A DNA stretch of 58,052 bases from Treponema sp. Its GTDB lineage: Bacteria > Spirochaetota > Spirochaetia > Treponematales > Treponemataceae. The notes under the pieces are model-generated. The model worked only from the letters and a program-made list of their open reading frames with translations, was not told where the DNA came from and ran no database searches. A program made the translations under genes and the position numbers. This document shows, one piece after another, positions 1-9,269 of this stretch; position 1 is the first letter of the stretch; each line of letters opens with the position of its first letter. The stretch is taken from contig JAGCVK010000035.1 in assembly GCA_017962415.1 (NCBI GenBank), positions 1 to 58,052 of the forward strand. The letters are read 5' to 3'.

Positions 1-143
1 CAAAGCCCTTTCAAGGGGCTGCGGGTGACAAGCTGCAATAGGCTTGAACGTAAGTGAAAGCGTGGGACTTAAGTCTCGGCTTGAGACCCTTAGCCTTATA
101 GGCTAAGAGCAAACCACCCGTTTGACGGGTGGTTATGATTTGT
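1..143 (+). mobile_element. Probable right end of an IS200/IS605-like element with omega-RNA-like folds (truncated by window edge)
   Basis: No reading frame is open here, but the strand folds into a string of hairpins: AGCCC/GGGCT (4-8/16-20), CAAGC/GCTTG (29-33/42-46), GTCTC/GAGAC (73-77/83-87), CTTAGCCT/AGGCTAAG with a 3-base loop (89-96/100-107), and a final 9-bp hairpin AACCACCCG/CGGGTGGTT (112-120/126-134). Dense structure closed by a GC-rich terminal hairpin is how the right ends of IS200/IS605 elements look, where the tnpB transcript tail serves as omega RNA. The transposase gene would lie before base 1 and is not visible. A structured leader or terminator of an upstream gene is the alternative. 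Confidence 0.45.
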
Positions 144-195
144 GCAATTTTTACCTGGCGGGACTTTTTGATTATTTTCCAAAACTTTGAGTCCA

Positions 196-224
196 TTGAA
201 AAAAAAGCATATTTTTTCTATAAT
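196..224 (+). promoter_or_regulatory. Promoter of ackA
   Basis: TTGAAA (196-201), a 17-base spacer and a perfect TATAAT (219-224). The ackA start follows at 268 with AGGA at 257-260 as ribosome site. Confidence 0.7.
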
Positions 225-267
225 ATTTGCATTCAAATTTTCATTTTATATTTTATAGGAAATAAAT

Positions 268-1614
268 ATGGTAATTCTTACATTGAACTGCGGATCTTCA
301 TCTGCAAAGTATCAGGTTTACGACTGGGACAACAAAGAAGTAATGGCTAACGGCGTAGTTGAGCGCATTGGTATTGAAGGAAGCTGCATTACTCACAAAG
401 CAAAAGGACAGAAAACAGAAATCGAAAGCCCTTGTCCAACTCACAAAGAAGCAATTGAACTTATTATCAAAGAAATTACAGATCCAGAAGTTGGTGTAAT
501 TAAATCTATGGACGAAATTGGAGCTGTTGGTCACCGCGTACTTCATGGTGGCGAAAAGTTCACAAAATCTGTTCTTATTACTCCAGAAGTTTTGGCAGGT
601 TTCCGCAAGGTTGTAGATCTTGGACCTTTGCATATGCCAGCTAATATTATGGGTATTGAAGCTGCTCAGAAGGTAATGCCAAACGTTCCTCACTCAGCTA
701 TTATGGATACAGCTTGGCATCAGACAATGCCAGAAGAAACTTTCCAGTACGCAATTCCACGCGAATGGTACGAAAAATATGCAGCTCGCCGCTACGGTTT
801 CCACGGAACTTCATTCCTTTATACTGCAAAACGCGCTGCTGTTCTTCTTGGAAAAGATCCAAAAGACTGCAATCTTATTATCTGCCACATTGGAAACGGT
901 GCTTCTATGTGTGCTGTTAAAAATGGCGTTTGCTACGATACAACAATGGGTATTACTCCGCTCGAAGGTCTTGTAATGGGAACTCGTTCTGGAGACCTCG
1001 ACCCAGCTCTTCCATTCTACATTATGCGCAAAACTGGTATGAGCGCAGACGAAATGGATCAGGCTCTTAACAAGAAATGTGGTTGTCTTGGTATTACAGG
1101 TAAATATTCAGACCGCCGCGACATTGAAATTGATGCTTCTAAGGGCGACAAACTTTGCCAGCTTTCTATTGAAATGGAATCACTTCGCATTAAAAAATAC
1201 ATTGGTGCATTTATGGCTGAACTTGGCCACGTTGACGCAATTGTTTGGACAGCTGGTGTTGGTGAACGCGGACCAGTTACTCGTATGAAGGCTTGTTCAG
1301 GTCTTGAAAACTACGGTATTAAGATTGACGCTCAGCGCAACGAATGGTCTTTCACAACAAACGCAGAAACATACATTCACGCTGATGATTCAAAAACAAA
1401 GATTTTTGTAATTCCAACAGACGAAGAGCTTGTAATGACAGAAGATGCTTACGCTCTTATGAAAGGAACTTATGACGTTCACACAAACTTCAAATACAGC
1501 TTCCAGAGCGCAGATTATGTAAACAAAGCTCGCGAGGAAGGTTTGAAAGGCGACCTTGTAAAGCGTCCTAACATTGCAAAAGTTGTTGCAAAACCTGGAA
1601 TGTTCAAAGACTAA
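268..1614 (+). CDS. ackA: Acetate kinase
   Basis: Cytosolic acetate kinase, which makes ATP and acetate from acetyl phosphate and ADP, the last energy-yielding step of acetate fermentation. The 448-residue protein opens with the family signature ([12 protein letters not shown]), carries the second signature [11 protein letters not shown] near residue 90, the [10 protein letters not shown] region near 150 and RYGFHGTS near 175, and the TRSGDLDP segment near 245. It is somewhat longer than the usual 400 residues, through a C-terminal extension of about 40 residues after the ALMKGTYDV region. The start has an AGGA ribosome site and a good promoter. It is monocistronic, since a strong terminator follows at 1711. 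Phosphotransacetylase is not in this window. Confidence 0.97.
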   Translation: MVILTLNCGSSSAKYQVYDWDNKEVMANGVVERIGIEGSCITHKAKGQKTEIESPCPTHKEAIELIIKEITDPEVGVIKSMDEIGAVGHRVLHGGEKFTKSVLITPEVLAGFRKVVDLGPLHMPANIMGIEAAQKVMPNVPHSAIMDTAWHQTMPEETFQYAIPREWYEKYAARRYGFHGTSFLYTAKRAAVLLGKDPKDCNLIICHIGNGASMCAVKNGVCYDTTMGITPLEGLVMGTRSGDLDPALPFYIMRKTGMSADEMDQALNKKCGCLGITGKYSDRRDIEIDASKGDKLCQLSIEMESLRIKKYIGAFMAELGHVDAIVWTAGVGERGPVTRMKACSGLENYGIKIDAQRNEWSFTTNAETYIHADDSKTKIFVIPTDEELVMTEDAYALMKGTYDVHTNFKYSFQSADYVNKAREEGLKGDLVKRPNIAKVVAKPGMFKD

Positions 1615-1636
1615 TTTGAATCAGATTAGTTGATAA

Positions 1637-1696
1637 AATCAAACAACGTCGAAAATGCATTGTTTGATTAACGCATTTTTTCTTTGCAAAAAATGC
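1637..1696. repeat. Palindromic dispersed repeat, copy A
   Basis: Inverted repeat AATCAAACAA/TTGTTTGATT (1637-1646/1660-1669) followed by a second one, GCATTTTTT/AAAAAATGC (1673-1681/1688-1696). The same two-part arrangement recurs at 57756, and related pieces at 13764 and 18114. It lies just after the ackA stop. Confidence 0.75.
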
Positions 1697-1710
1697 TCAA
1701 AAATCAAAGC

Positions 1711-1753
1711 GGCTGGCTGCAAAAAATAATTTTGCGGCGGCCGTTTTTTTTTT
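1711..1753 (+). terminator. Rho-independent terminator of ackA
   Basis: GC-rich stem of about 13 pairs with one bulge (1711-1724 against 1730-1742), an AATAA-type loop and a run of ten T (1744-1753). Confidence 0.85.
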
Positions 1754-1779
1754 ACAATCGGCGAATTCTATTTTATAAT
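1751..1779 (+). promoter_or_regulatory. Promoter giving a probably leaderless mRNA
   Basis: TTTACA (1751-1756), 17-base spacer, TATAAT (1774-1779). Only 7 bases separate the -10 box from the ATG at 1787, so transcription should begin at or one base before the start codon. There is no Shine-Dalgarno. The -35 box overlaps the T run of the preceding terminator. Confidence 0.6.
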
Positions 1780-1786
1780 TATAATT

Positions 1787-3775
1787 ATGATAAATATCGC
1801 CGTGCTTGTTTTTGACTTAACGGTTGAGTATAACATTGTTGTTGTTGATGGAATTTGTGATTTTTTTAAGTCAAAACAAGATGTGCACGTCATCATATCC
1901 ACTATAAACGCTCCTCATAATGAAGAATTTCAGTATGATTATCAATATTGGACCGGCCTTGAAATTTTAAAATCAGATAATGTAGACGCTGTAATTGTTG
2001 TTTCAAATTCCTTTTGTCACAATTTGACAGTTGAACAGCTTGCAAAAGAACTCAAATGCCTTATGCCAAAGCCGGTGATTTCGGTTTCGGTGCCATTAAA
2101 ACTTCCAACAAACAGATATACTTGCATTTCTTGCGAAGACGCGTACAACGAAATAGTTGGGCATTTGAAAAATAAACACAAACGTTCAAAAATTGCCTTT
2201 CTTTCAGCTTCTTTAACAACTTCGCCCGAATCCGAAGAGCGCGAAGCTGCTTTTAGAAAAGCAATGAAAAATCATAAACTTGAAGTAAATGAAAATTGGA
2301 TTTTTGCCGGCGATTTTTCTCCAGGTTCTGCTTATGATTGTTTTAAAAATCGTTTTGGCGATGCTAGCGAAGTTCCTTTTGATGCATTGCTTTGCGCTAA
2401 TGATTATATGGCCGCTGGAGCCGAAGTGTTCTTTAGGCAAAATAGAATTCAGATTCCAGAGCAGGTTTGCGTTTTTGGTTTTGATGATGCTGAAGTTGCA
2501 ATAAATTCTACACCAAGTTTGTCTACAATAAATCAGAAAGTTATAAAAACCGGTTATAAAGCTGCAGAACTTGCTTACAATGTAATTTGCGGAAATGAAG
2601 CGCCAAAATCTGTGACAATTCAGGCAATTCCTTTGTACAGGCAATCGTGCGGTTGTATGGATAAATCTTTGGGCTATCGTGGTGCTTATGATGCATCTGG
2701 AAAGTATCACGAACGGGAAGCTCGCGTAACAGACGCGCTTGCTCTTTTTGGAAACGGAAGTATGAGTGATTTGGCGACAATATATCACGTTTTGAATATA
2801 ACCGATTCTGTTACGCTGATGAACGAGTTTTTTTCGATTGCTGTTCAAAATCTTGATGTTGTAAATGGCATAAAAATGCTTGCAATTTGTGTTTACGACG
2901 AGGCCGTTTATCTTTCTTCAGTTGATACTTTTGAAAAACCAGATAAAGCAAAACTTTTGATGTTTGTTGATAAAGAAAAAGGCATTGAAAATAATTATTA
3001 TAATCAGGGCGGAATAGAATTTAACCCGAATAAACTGCTTTTGCCAAACGGGCTTGAAGATTTATCTTCGGGCGATTATTTGCTTTTGCCGATTTTTTTG
3101 CAGGAAAAAAATTACGGTTATTTGATTTGTAAACTTCCAAATCATAAATATCCGGTTTATACAATTTTCTTGAAACTGCTCATTAATTCGTTTGTGCATT
3201 CTTATACTTATTCTAAAAAAGAAGAAGAACGCGCAGAGCTTGCAGAAGAAAATCAGACTTTGAATTTTCAATCAAAAACTGATGAACTTACAAAATTGTT
3301 TAATAGACGCGGTTTTATGGAATATGGCCAGCAGCTTTTGGATATTGCGGCGGTTTCAAACGAAAATGGCTGCGTTTTTTTCTGTGATTTGGACGGCTTA
3401 AAACAAATGAACGATACTTGGGGCCACGAAACAGGCGACCTTGCAATCAAAACAGAATCAATGGCGCTTAGAGCGGCTTTCCGTGATTCAGATATGGTTG
3501 GTCGCCTTAGTGGTGATGAGTTTGGTGTTGTTGCGCCGCGTTTTCCAATTTCAAAATTGCCGGATTTACGAAAGCGGCTTAGCAATTTGAACGAGCAATT
3601 TTCAAAAGACGCAAATCTTCCGTTTACACTTTCAATAAGTATTGGCGTTGTTGAATTTACAGTAAAAAAATCAAATCTTCAGGAATTGCTAAAAGAAGCT
3701 GACAAAAATATGTACAAAGAAAAGAAAGTAAAACATGCTAAGCGCGCTGCAGAAAAAGCTGCGTTAGAAAAATAA
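1787..3775 (+). CDS. Diguanylate cyclase with LacI-like ligand-binding domain
   Basis: Predicted to make c-di-GMP from two GTP in response to a small cytoplasmic ligand. Residues 1-295 resemble the periplasmic-binding-protein-like sensor of LacI/GalR regulators (for example the VFGFDDAEVA and PSLSTINQ segments near 230-250), but no helix-turn-helix precedes it and there is no signal peptide or membrane segment, so the sensor should be cytosolic. Residues 310-470 form a GAF-like linker of unclear type, then a short coiled coil. Residues 495-650 are a GGDEF domain with TDELTKLFNRRGF, the metal-site DLDGLKQMND and the active-site variant SGDEF (575-579), which is usually still active. The end EADKNMYKEKK is typical. 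It stands alone between ackA and the aminotransferase. The ligand is unknown; a sugar is a guess from the family. Confidence 0.88.
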   Translation: MINIAVLVFDLTVEYNIVVVDGICDFFKSKQDVHVIISTINAPHNEEFQYDYQYWTGLEILKSDNVDAVIVVSNSFCHNLTVEQLAKELKCLMPKPVISVSVPLKLPTNRYTCISCEDAYNEIVGHLKNKHKRSKIAFLSASLTTSPESEEREAAFRKAMKNHKLEVNENWIFAGDFSPGSAYDCFKNRFGDASEVPFDALLCANDYMAAGAEVFFRQNRIQIPEQVCVFGFDDAEVAINSTPSLSTINQKVIKTGYKAAELAYNVICGNEAPKSVTIQAIPLYRQSCGCMDKSLGYRGAYDASGKYHEREARVTDALALFGNGSMSDLATIYHVLNITDSVTLMNEFFSIAVQNLDVVNGIKMLAICVYDEAVYLSSVDTFEKPDKAKLLMFVDKEKGIENNYYNQGGIEFNPNKLLLPNGLEDLSSGDYLLLPIFLQEKNYGYLICKLPNHKYPVYTIFLKLLINSFVHSYTYSKKEEERAELAEENQTLNFQSKTDELTKLFNRRGFMEYGQQLLDIAAVSNENGCVFFCDLDGLKQMNDTWGHETGDLAIKTESMALRAAFRDSDMVGRLSGDEFGVVAPRFPISKLPDLRKRLSNLNEQFSKDANLPFTLSISIGVVEFTVKKSNLQELLKEADKNMYKEKKVKHAKRAAEKAALEK

Positions 3776-3807
3776 CTTTAGGATAATCACATTAGAAAAA
3801 ATCACAA

Positions 3808-3836
3808 TTGCAATTTAATATCAAAAATGGCATAAT
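3808..3836 (+). promoter_or_regulatory. Promoter of the class III aminotransferase gene
   Basis: TTGCAA (3808-3813), 17-base spacer, CATAAT (3831-3836), about 33 bases before the ATG at 3870. Confidence 0.5.
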
Positions 3837-3869
3837 TCCTGCATATTTATACAGAACGAGGCTTGGAAT

Positions 3870-5045
3870 ATGGAAAAGAAAATCGTAAACAACTATGGTT
3901 CTTTTGATGTAACTTTTGTAAAGTCAAAAGGCGCAACAATGTGGGCGAGCGACGGCAAAAAGTATATTGATTTTATTGCCGGAATTGGAGTTAACTGTCT
4001 TGGTCATAATTATAAACCGCTTGTGAAGGCAATTTCTCGACAGGCTGCCCGTCAGATCCATATTTCAAATTATTATTTTTCTGATGTTGGCTTGGATTTT
4101 GCAGAAAATCTTTTGCGAGTTACAGGTTTTGAACGCGGATATTTTGGAAATTCAGGTGCAGAAGCAAACGAAGCTGCAATAAAACTTGCACGCAAATATG
4201 GTCAGCTTAACGGCGGCGATAAGAGAAAAACAATAGTTACTTTGGAAAGCTCTTTTCATGGCCGAACACTTGCAACACTTACTGCAACTGGCCAGGAGCG
4301 CTTTCACCCGGATTGTTTTGCACCATATCCAGTAGGATTCAAAACAATAAAAGCAAATGACTTTGAAGCAATTAAAACGGCTTTTGATGATACAACAGCG
4401 GCTCTTTTTATAGAGTGTATTCAGGGAGAAGGCGGAGTAAATCTGATTAATCCAGAATGGGCAAAAGCCGCCGCCGATGCAGCTCGTGCAGCTGGCGCAA
4501 TCGTAATGGCGGATGAAGTTCAAACTGGCGTTGGCCGTACAGGAACTTACCTTGCAAGCGACTGGCTTGGTTTTAAGCCGGAAGTTGTAACACTTGCAAA
4601 AGGAATTGCCGGCGGTGTTCCAATGGGCGCTTGTTTGTTCCGCGGAAAAGCAGCCGATGTTTTTGTAGCAGGTGATCATCAGTCAACATTTGCAGGAAAC
4701 CCGCTTGCGTGCGCAGCAGGTCTTGTTGTTCTTGAAACAGTAAGTGACCCAGCATTTTTAGACAGAGTAAATCATGCAGGCGATTATATTCGCGGTGCAA
4801 TTGCAAGCTGGAATCTTCCGATTGTAAAAGATGTTCGCGGAAAAGGTCTTATGATTGGAACACAGATAGATTCAAGTATTAAGCCTTTTGATATTGAAGT
4901 TCGCTGTCTGGAAAAAGGTTTGTGTACAACAACAGCCGGTTCAGATGTAGTTCGCTTTTTGCCACCGCTAAACATCAGCGACAAGGAAATAGACGAAGGA
5001 CTTGCAATTTACAAGAGTGTTCTTGAAGAATTCTGCAATAAATAA
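3870..5045 (+). CDS. argD: Acetylornithine aminotransferase-type class III PLP enzyme
   Basis: A pyridoxal-phosphate transaminase of subgroup II. Acetylornithine/succinylornithine transamination in arginine synthesis is the most likely reaction, with 4-aminobutyrate transamination as the alternative. At 391 residues it has ArgD length. Visible landmarks are MWASDGKKYIDFIAGIGV near 30, the phosphate-binding NSGAEANEAAIKLA near 97, IQGEGGV near 186, the PLP-contacting ADEVQTGVGRTG near 216, the Schiff-base lysine in LAKGIAGGVPMGA near 245 and STFAGNPLAC near 270. No other arg genes are nearby, so the substrate is not settled by context. The start has GAGG upstream. The next gene starts 20 bases after its stop and may be co-transcribed. 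Confidence 0.85.
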   Translation: MEKKIVNNYGSFDVTFVKSKGATMWASDGKKYIDFIAGIGVNCLGHNYKPLVKAISRQAARQIHISNYYFSDVGLDFAENLLRVTGFERGYFGNSGAEANEAAIKLARKYGQLNGGDKRKTIVTLESSFHGRTLATLTATGQERFHPDCFAPYPVGFKTIKANDFEAIKTAFDDTTAALFIECIQGEGGVNLINPEWAKAAADAARAAGAIVMADEVQTGVGRTGTYLASDWLGFKPEVVTLAKGIAGGVPMGACLFRGKAADVFVAGDHQSTFAGNPLACAAGLVVLETVSDPAFLDRVNHAGDYIRGAIASWNLPIVKDVRGKGLMIGTQIDSSIKPFDIEVRCLEKGLCTTTAGSDVVRFLPPLNISDKEIDEGLAIYKSVLEEFCNK

Positions 5046-5064
5046 AAAAAAGGAAGCAGGAGAA

Positions 5065-8000
5065 ATGAGCAAAAAGAATTTTTTTGAAAGAAAATCTTTT
5101 ATTGTTGCATTACTCCTGTTTTTTTTATTAACACAGGAATTAGCGGCAAACGTTTTTTCAAAGCCGCGAAAACTTTTTTCTTTTAAAACAGAACATTTTG
5201 AATTAATCTATTCAGAACAAAGCAAAGAAACCGCAACTTATGTTTCACAAAAAATAGAAGAACTTTATAGCCGCGCGGTAAATCAGTTGAATTATGACGC
5301 AGAACTTAAAATGCCGGTTGTAATTTCTTCAGATTCAGATGTGCTTTCTGTAACTTATACATCATCGCCATATAATCGAATTGTAATTTTTGATTCAATA
5401 AAAAATGATAAAACGCAAAATTTTGAAGACGCTTTGATTTCACTTTTGTATAGAGAAATTTACAGAGCGCTTGCGCAATCAATAAGAAGCCCTTTTAATC
5501 AGTTTGTTTCAAAATGGCTTGCCGGAGATTCGTATCAGCCGGTTGCACTCTTTAATTTGCCATATTCGTTTGTGCAGGGAATTGCATATTTGGCAGAAAG
5601 CGAGAAGGGCGAAGGCCGATTAAACGACGGTTATTTCCTTCAGCTTTTGTCGCAGGCAAAGCTGGAACATAAGTTCCCAAAATGGATAACCGTTTCTTCA
5701 GTAATCGACGTTTATCCGGGCGAAGAGCTTGCTCTTGCAGCGGGTTCCGGCTTTGCCGCGTTTCTAATCAGCACTTACGGCGCCGAAAAATACGCCGCGC
5801 TCTGGCAAGAATGCGGAAAAATAAACCCGCTACTTACGCACGGCGTGTTCAAAAACGTTTACGGAATTCCACTAAATGAGTTGTGGGCCGCTTTTGAAGA
5901 GGCGGTTCCGCTGCCCCAAAAACTAGCCGAGCTCCAAAACTTAGAATCACAATCCGCTTTAGTTTTCCCAAAAGACAAAGAAGCAAATTACGAGCATATA
6001 CTTTTGTCGGATTACGGTTTTGTCTGGTACGACCGCCTTCGTCACGAAGTGGATATGTTCGACGAAAACAATTTGCGCAAAATCCGCCAGCTGCTTTTTT
6101 TGGCGGATAATATCGAACGAATGACGCTTTCGTGCGACAGCCGTTTTATCAGCGTTTCGCACACTCAGCCGCGCACAATGCAGTCGCTTTATTCAGATTA
6201 CACGAACGTTTATGATTTAATTGAACGTCGCTTTTTGGAACCAAAATATTCTTTGCGCGACGCGGCGATTGTTCAAACTTCGGACGGAAAAAATGTGCTC
6301 GCGGGCGTAACTCACAAAAAATCTACGCCGGTTTTGCAGATTTATTCAATTCCGCAAAAAGACAAAAATGCGAAGCTGCTTTACGAAAAAGCCTTTGAGC
6401 AAAATCAGATTCCTTTTTCGCCGGTTTTTTCTGGAAAAGGTGCTGTTTGTTATATTCTCGATGAAGGTTCTTCGCAAACTTTGTGCCGCCTTGTTTTTGA
6501 CGGTGAAAAAAAAGATTTTGAACAAAAATGGCTTTTGAAAACCGCAGCTTCTTTGGCCGTTGAAAATTCTGTGAAAATCCGAAAGTTGAATTTTCAGCGA
6601 GCTAATGCGCCAGCTTACACTTTTGAATTTGCAAAACCAAACGAACCTGGTTTTACTCGGCTTGGTATGATTTCTTTGGATCAAGAATGGGAACCCGCCG
6701 CGCTGATGTTTTTTGGGGACGATGTTTCGGGCGGAATTCATGAAAGCGTAATTAATGGCGATTCTCTTTTTTATACTTCAAAAAAGTTTCAGATAAACGA
6801 GCTGCGCCAGATTTCGCTTTCGGCGCTTAGCGGGGAACCTGGCGAGCTGGTAAAAATTGATGAGAACGATAATCGCGAAAAATCTTTTTATGAGCCGGTC
6901 ACTTTAGCTGAATCTGATTTAACTGATTCTAATTTAGCTCAAGCTGATTTTGCTGAAGCTGAATCGCAGGAACAGCTTTTTTCTGAAACTTCGCTTCCTA
7001 AAAAACTGTACAATCCTTTTAAATATTTGCTCGATGTTTCTTTTTCGCCGTTTCTTCCAATCAAAACAATTGATTTGGATACTGGAATTATTTATTGGCC
7101 TGGACTTGGTGTTTCTGTAAAAACTCAAACTGACCCGTGTATGAATACGAGTGCGGTTTTATCTGCTGGCTGGAATTATGTTCCGCTTGATTTTTCCTGG
7201 TCAAAAAATCTGCCTTCTGCTTATTTGCGCCGGCTTCGCCTTGCTTCCGAAGATCTTAAAAAAGATAAATCGGCTGCATTTTTCATCGAAAATTCTTCAA
7301 CTCCGGTAAATTTAAAAGGCGGTGTTTTATTTAATTATACTTTGGACGGCGAATATGATTTTTCTGTTCTTGCTGGCGGCCAATGGAAAATGCCAATTGG
7401 TTTTGCGCTTCGCAAACTGATTTTTAATGTTCAGTTTTCGTACAAAGTTTCAACTGATTATTATGATCAAACTTTGATTGACTCTCATCCTTCTCTTTCA
7501 AACTGGCCGAATTTTAATAATGCTTACGAGTTGGTTCAGGCTTCGGTTTCTGTTGAATATAACAACATTCATCAATATGGTTTTTCGCCTTTTGAAAAAC
7601 GCGGTCTTTCTATTGGTGCAAAACTTTTTGCTCTTTGGGATATTTACGAAATCAATTTGTTAAGGCAGGCTCGCGAAGAAGAAAAAAGAGCTAAGCAGGA
7701 AAATATTCCCGAAGAAGAACGCAATGGAAATCTTTCAAATGCGCAGCTTAAAAATCTTTTTCAAGACAGTTTGATGGATATTACGCAGCTCAACGTTGCT
7801 CTTTTTGCAACGGTTGCAATTCCGCGCTTAAATCCGCTTAATTCTGTAAACGGCTGGATTTTAAGTTTGCCGGCAACTGTTTCTGTTGAATTTATGAACA
7901 AAGCGGGAACTGCTCTTGAATCGCGAACGCAAATTCTTCTTATTGGAAAAGAAATTCACAAAGGAATATCGCCGATATTTTTGTATTTCCGCCGTGTTGG

Positions 8001-8259
8001 TTTTAGCATTGGTTATGATATGAGTTTGATTTACGATACTGCCGAAGTCCGCCTTCCTGATATTAGAAATGATAATTATCTTGCTGAAGTTTTTAATGGT
8101 GTAAAATATACGCATTATTTCTTTTTTGTTTTGAATTTTGATTTAAATTATACGGCTGGCGCGCTTTCTTCAATTCCTATTAATGCCGGAATTCGTGGCT
8201 CATATTTCCCTGACACAAACGGTTATGTTTTAAATCTTGATTTGCGCTTTCATCTTTAA
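5065..8259 (+). CDS. Large envelope protein: degenerate peptidase-MA-like domain, propeller and outer-membrane barrel
   Basis: A 1064-residue exported protein of unknown function. I place the start at ATG 5065, which has AGGAAGCAGGAG before it and leads straight into a signal peptide (hydrophobic residues 13-30, cleavage near LAA-NVF), rather than 63 bases upstream. Residues 30-290 look like the gluzincin peptidase-MA fold, but where the HExxH helix should be the protein reads LLYREIYRAL, so both zinc histidines are replaced. Residues 300-600 have a repeating pattern like a WD40/TolB propeller. A stretch near residues 610-640 has four acidic pentapeptide-like units (AESDL, TDSNL, AQADF, AEAES). 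The last 400 residues alternate polar and hydrophobic positions and end in LRFHL, as an outer-membrane barrel would. Codon use grows more AT-rich toward the 3' half. Confidence 0.75.
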   Translation: MSKKNFFERKSFIVALLLFFLLTQELAANVFSKPRKLFSFKTEHFELIYSEQSKETATYVSQKIEELYSRAVNQLNYDAELKMPVVISSDSDVLSVTYTSSPYNRIVIFDSIKNDKTQNFEDALISLLYREIYRALAQSIRSPFNQFVSKWLAGDSYQPVALFNLPYSFVQGIAYLAESEKGEGRLNDGYFLQLLSQAKLEHKFPKWITVSSVIDVYPGEELALAAGSGFAAFLISTYGAEKYAALWQECGKINPLLTHGVFKNVYGIPLNELWAAFEEAVPLPQKLAELQNLESQSALVFPKDKEANYEHILLSDYGFVWYDRLRHEVDMFDENNLRKIRQLLFLADNIERMTLSCDSRFISVSHTQPRTMQSLYSDYTNVYDLIERRFLEPKYSLRDAAIVQTSDGKNVLAGVTHKKSTPVLQIYSIPQKDKNAKLLYEKAFEQNQIPFSPVFSGKGAVCYILDEGSSQTLCRLVFDGEKKDFEQKWLLKTAASLAVENSVKIRKLNFQRANAPAYTFEFAKPNEPGFTRLGMISLDQEWEPAALMFFGDDVSGGIHESVINGDSLFYTSKKFQINELRQISLSALSGEPGELVKIDENDNREKSFYEPVTLAESDLTDSNLAQADFAEAESQEQLFSETSLPKKLYNPFKYLLDVSFSPFLPIKTIDLDTGIIYWPGLGVSVKTQTDPCMNTSAVLSAGWNYVPLDFSWSKNLPSAYLRRLRLASEDLKKDKSAAFFIENSSTPVNLKGGVLFNYTLDGEYDFSVLAGGQWKMPIGFALRKLIFNVQFSYKVSTDYYDQTLIDSHPSLSNWPNFNNAYELVQASVSVEYNNIHQYGFSPFEKRGLSIGAKLFALWDIYEINLLRQAREEEKRAKQENIPEEERNGNLSNAQLKNLFQDSLMDITQLNVALFATVAIPRLNPLNSVNGWILSLPATVSVEFMNKAGTALESRTQILLIGKEIHKGISPIFLYFRRVGFSIGYDMSLIYDTAEVRLPDIRNDNYLAEVFNGVKYTHYFFFVLNFDLNYTAGALSSIPINAGIRGSYFPDTNGYVLNLDLRFHL

Positions 8260-8283
8260 ATCTGATTTTGCTGGTAACTTTAT

Positions 8284-8312
8284 TTAACTTTTTATCGTTT
8301 TAGTATTATATT
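8284..8312 (+). promoter_or_regulatory. Candidate promoter of the Gld-like ABC operon
   Basis: TTAACT (8284-8289), 17-base spacer, TATATT (8307-8312), 30 bases before the ATG at 8343. Moderate match only. Confidence 0.4.
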
Positions 8313-8342
8313 ATAAGAATATCAAAAAATTTGGAGGACAAA

Positions 8343-9269
8343 ATGATAGAGGTTTCCCACGTTTCCCGGAACTTCGGGGACTTTCGTGCGGTAAATGATG
8401 TCAGCTTTTCAATTCCTACTGGACAGATTGTAGGACTTCTTGGCCCAAACGGCGCTGGCAAAACAACAACTATGCGAATGATTACAGGATTTCTTTCGCC
8501 AACTTCTGGAACTGTAAAAATTGACGGAATTGATATTTGCGAAAATCCTGTTGAAGCAAAAAAGAAAATCGGTTATATGCCGGAATCGGCGCCGCTTTAT
8601 GGCGAAATGATTGTAGAAGATTATCTTTGTTACATTGCTCAAATGTATAATCAAAATCCGCAAGAAAAAGTTCCGGCTCTTTGCAAAGAATGTGGCTTAA
8701 AAGAAGTTATGAGCAAAAATATTTCTGAACTTTCGCGCGGTAACCGCCAGCGAGTTGCTCTTGCTCATGCTCTTATGAATGACCCTGAAATTTTAATTCT
8801 TGATGAGCCAACTTCTGGCCTTGATCCGAATCAGGTTGAAGATGTTCGTGCAATTATCCGCGAAATTGGTAAAACCCGAACGGTTATTGTTTCAACTCAT
8901 ATTCTTAGTGAAGTTGAAACTTTGTGCAGCCGCGCAATTATTATTAGCGGCGGAAAACTTGTTGCCGACAGTTCAATCGAAAATCTTAAAAACAGCATTG
9001 GCTCTACAACTTCTGTTTTTGTAACTTTTGACGGCGAAGATTCAACTTTAGCCTGCGAAATTGCAAAAAAACTAGAAGGTGTTTCAAACGTTTCAACGCA
9101 AGTTTCTGAAAGCGGCAAAAATCAGCTTGTAATTTCTATCAAAGGTGATGTTGAAATCCGTCCGCAACTTGTAAAAAATCTTGTTTCAAAAGGTTTTGGT
9201 ATTTACGAAATTGCAATTCAGAAAAATTCTTTGGAAGATGTATTCCATACTTTGACGGAGGCAAAATAA
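8343..9269 (+). CDS. ABC transporter ATPase, GldA-like
   Basis: Cytosolic ATPase of an ABC-2 type exporter, 308 residues. The ATG at 8343 is preceded by GGAGGA (8333-8338); an in-frame TTG at 8331 lies inside that ribosome site and is not the start. Walker A is GPNGAGKTT near residue 39, the signature is SELSRGNRQRVALA (degenerate SRGNR instead of SGGQ, common in this subfamily), and Walker B is ILILDEPTSGLDP, followed by the switch histidine in VSTHILSEVE. The C-terminal 80 residues are the accessory domain seen in GldA/CcmA-like ATPases. It heads a tight run with permease, GldG-like and DUF4340 proteins. The substrate is unknown; such sets occur in many non-gliding bacteria. Confidence 0.9.
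   Translation: MIEVSHVSRNFGDFRAVNDVSFSIPTGQIVGLLGPNGAGKTTTMRMITGFLSPTSGTVKIDGIDICENPVEAKKKIGYMPESAPLYGEMIVEDYLCYIAQMYNQNPQEKVPALCKECGLKEVMSKNISELSRGNRQRVALAHALMNDPEILILDEPTSGLDPNQVEDVRAIIREIGKTRTVIVSTHILSEVETLCSRAIIISGGKLVADSSIENLKNSIGSTTSVFVTFDGEDSTLACEIAKKLEGVSNVSTQVSESGKNQLVISIKGDVEIRPQLVKNLVSKGFGIYEIAIQKNSLEDVFHTLTEAK

Noticed and set aside
11-196. 61-residue minus-strand reading frame at the start of the window
   Set aside because: It lies over the structured IS-like end and the ackA leader, with no ribosome site or recognisable protein.
298-693. Long antisense reading frame inside ackA and similar frames inside other genes
   Set aside because: These follow from codon bias of the true genes; they have no ribosome sites, homology or own promoters.
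5002-5064. Earlier start for the large envelope protein
   Set aside because: It would lie inside the aminotransferase gene and put 21 residues before a normal signal peptide; ATG 5065 has a good ribosome site.
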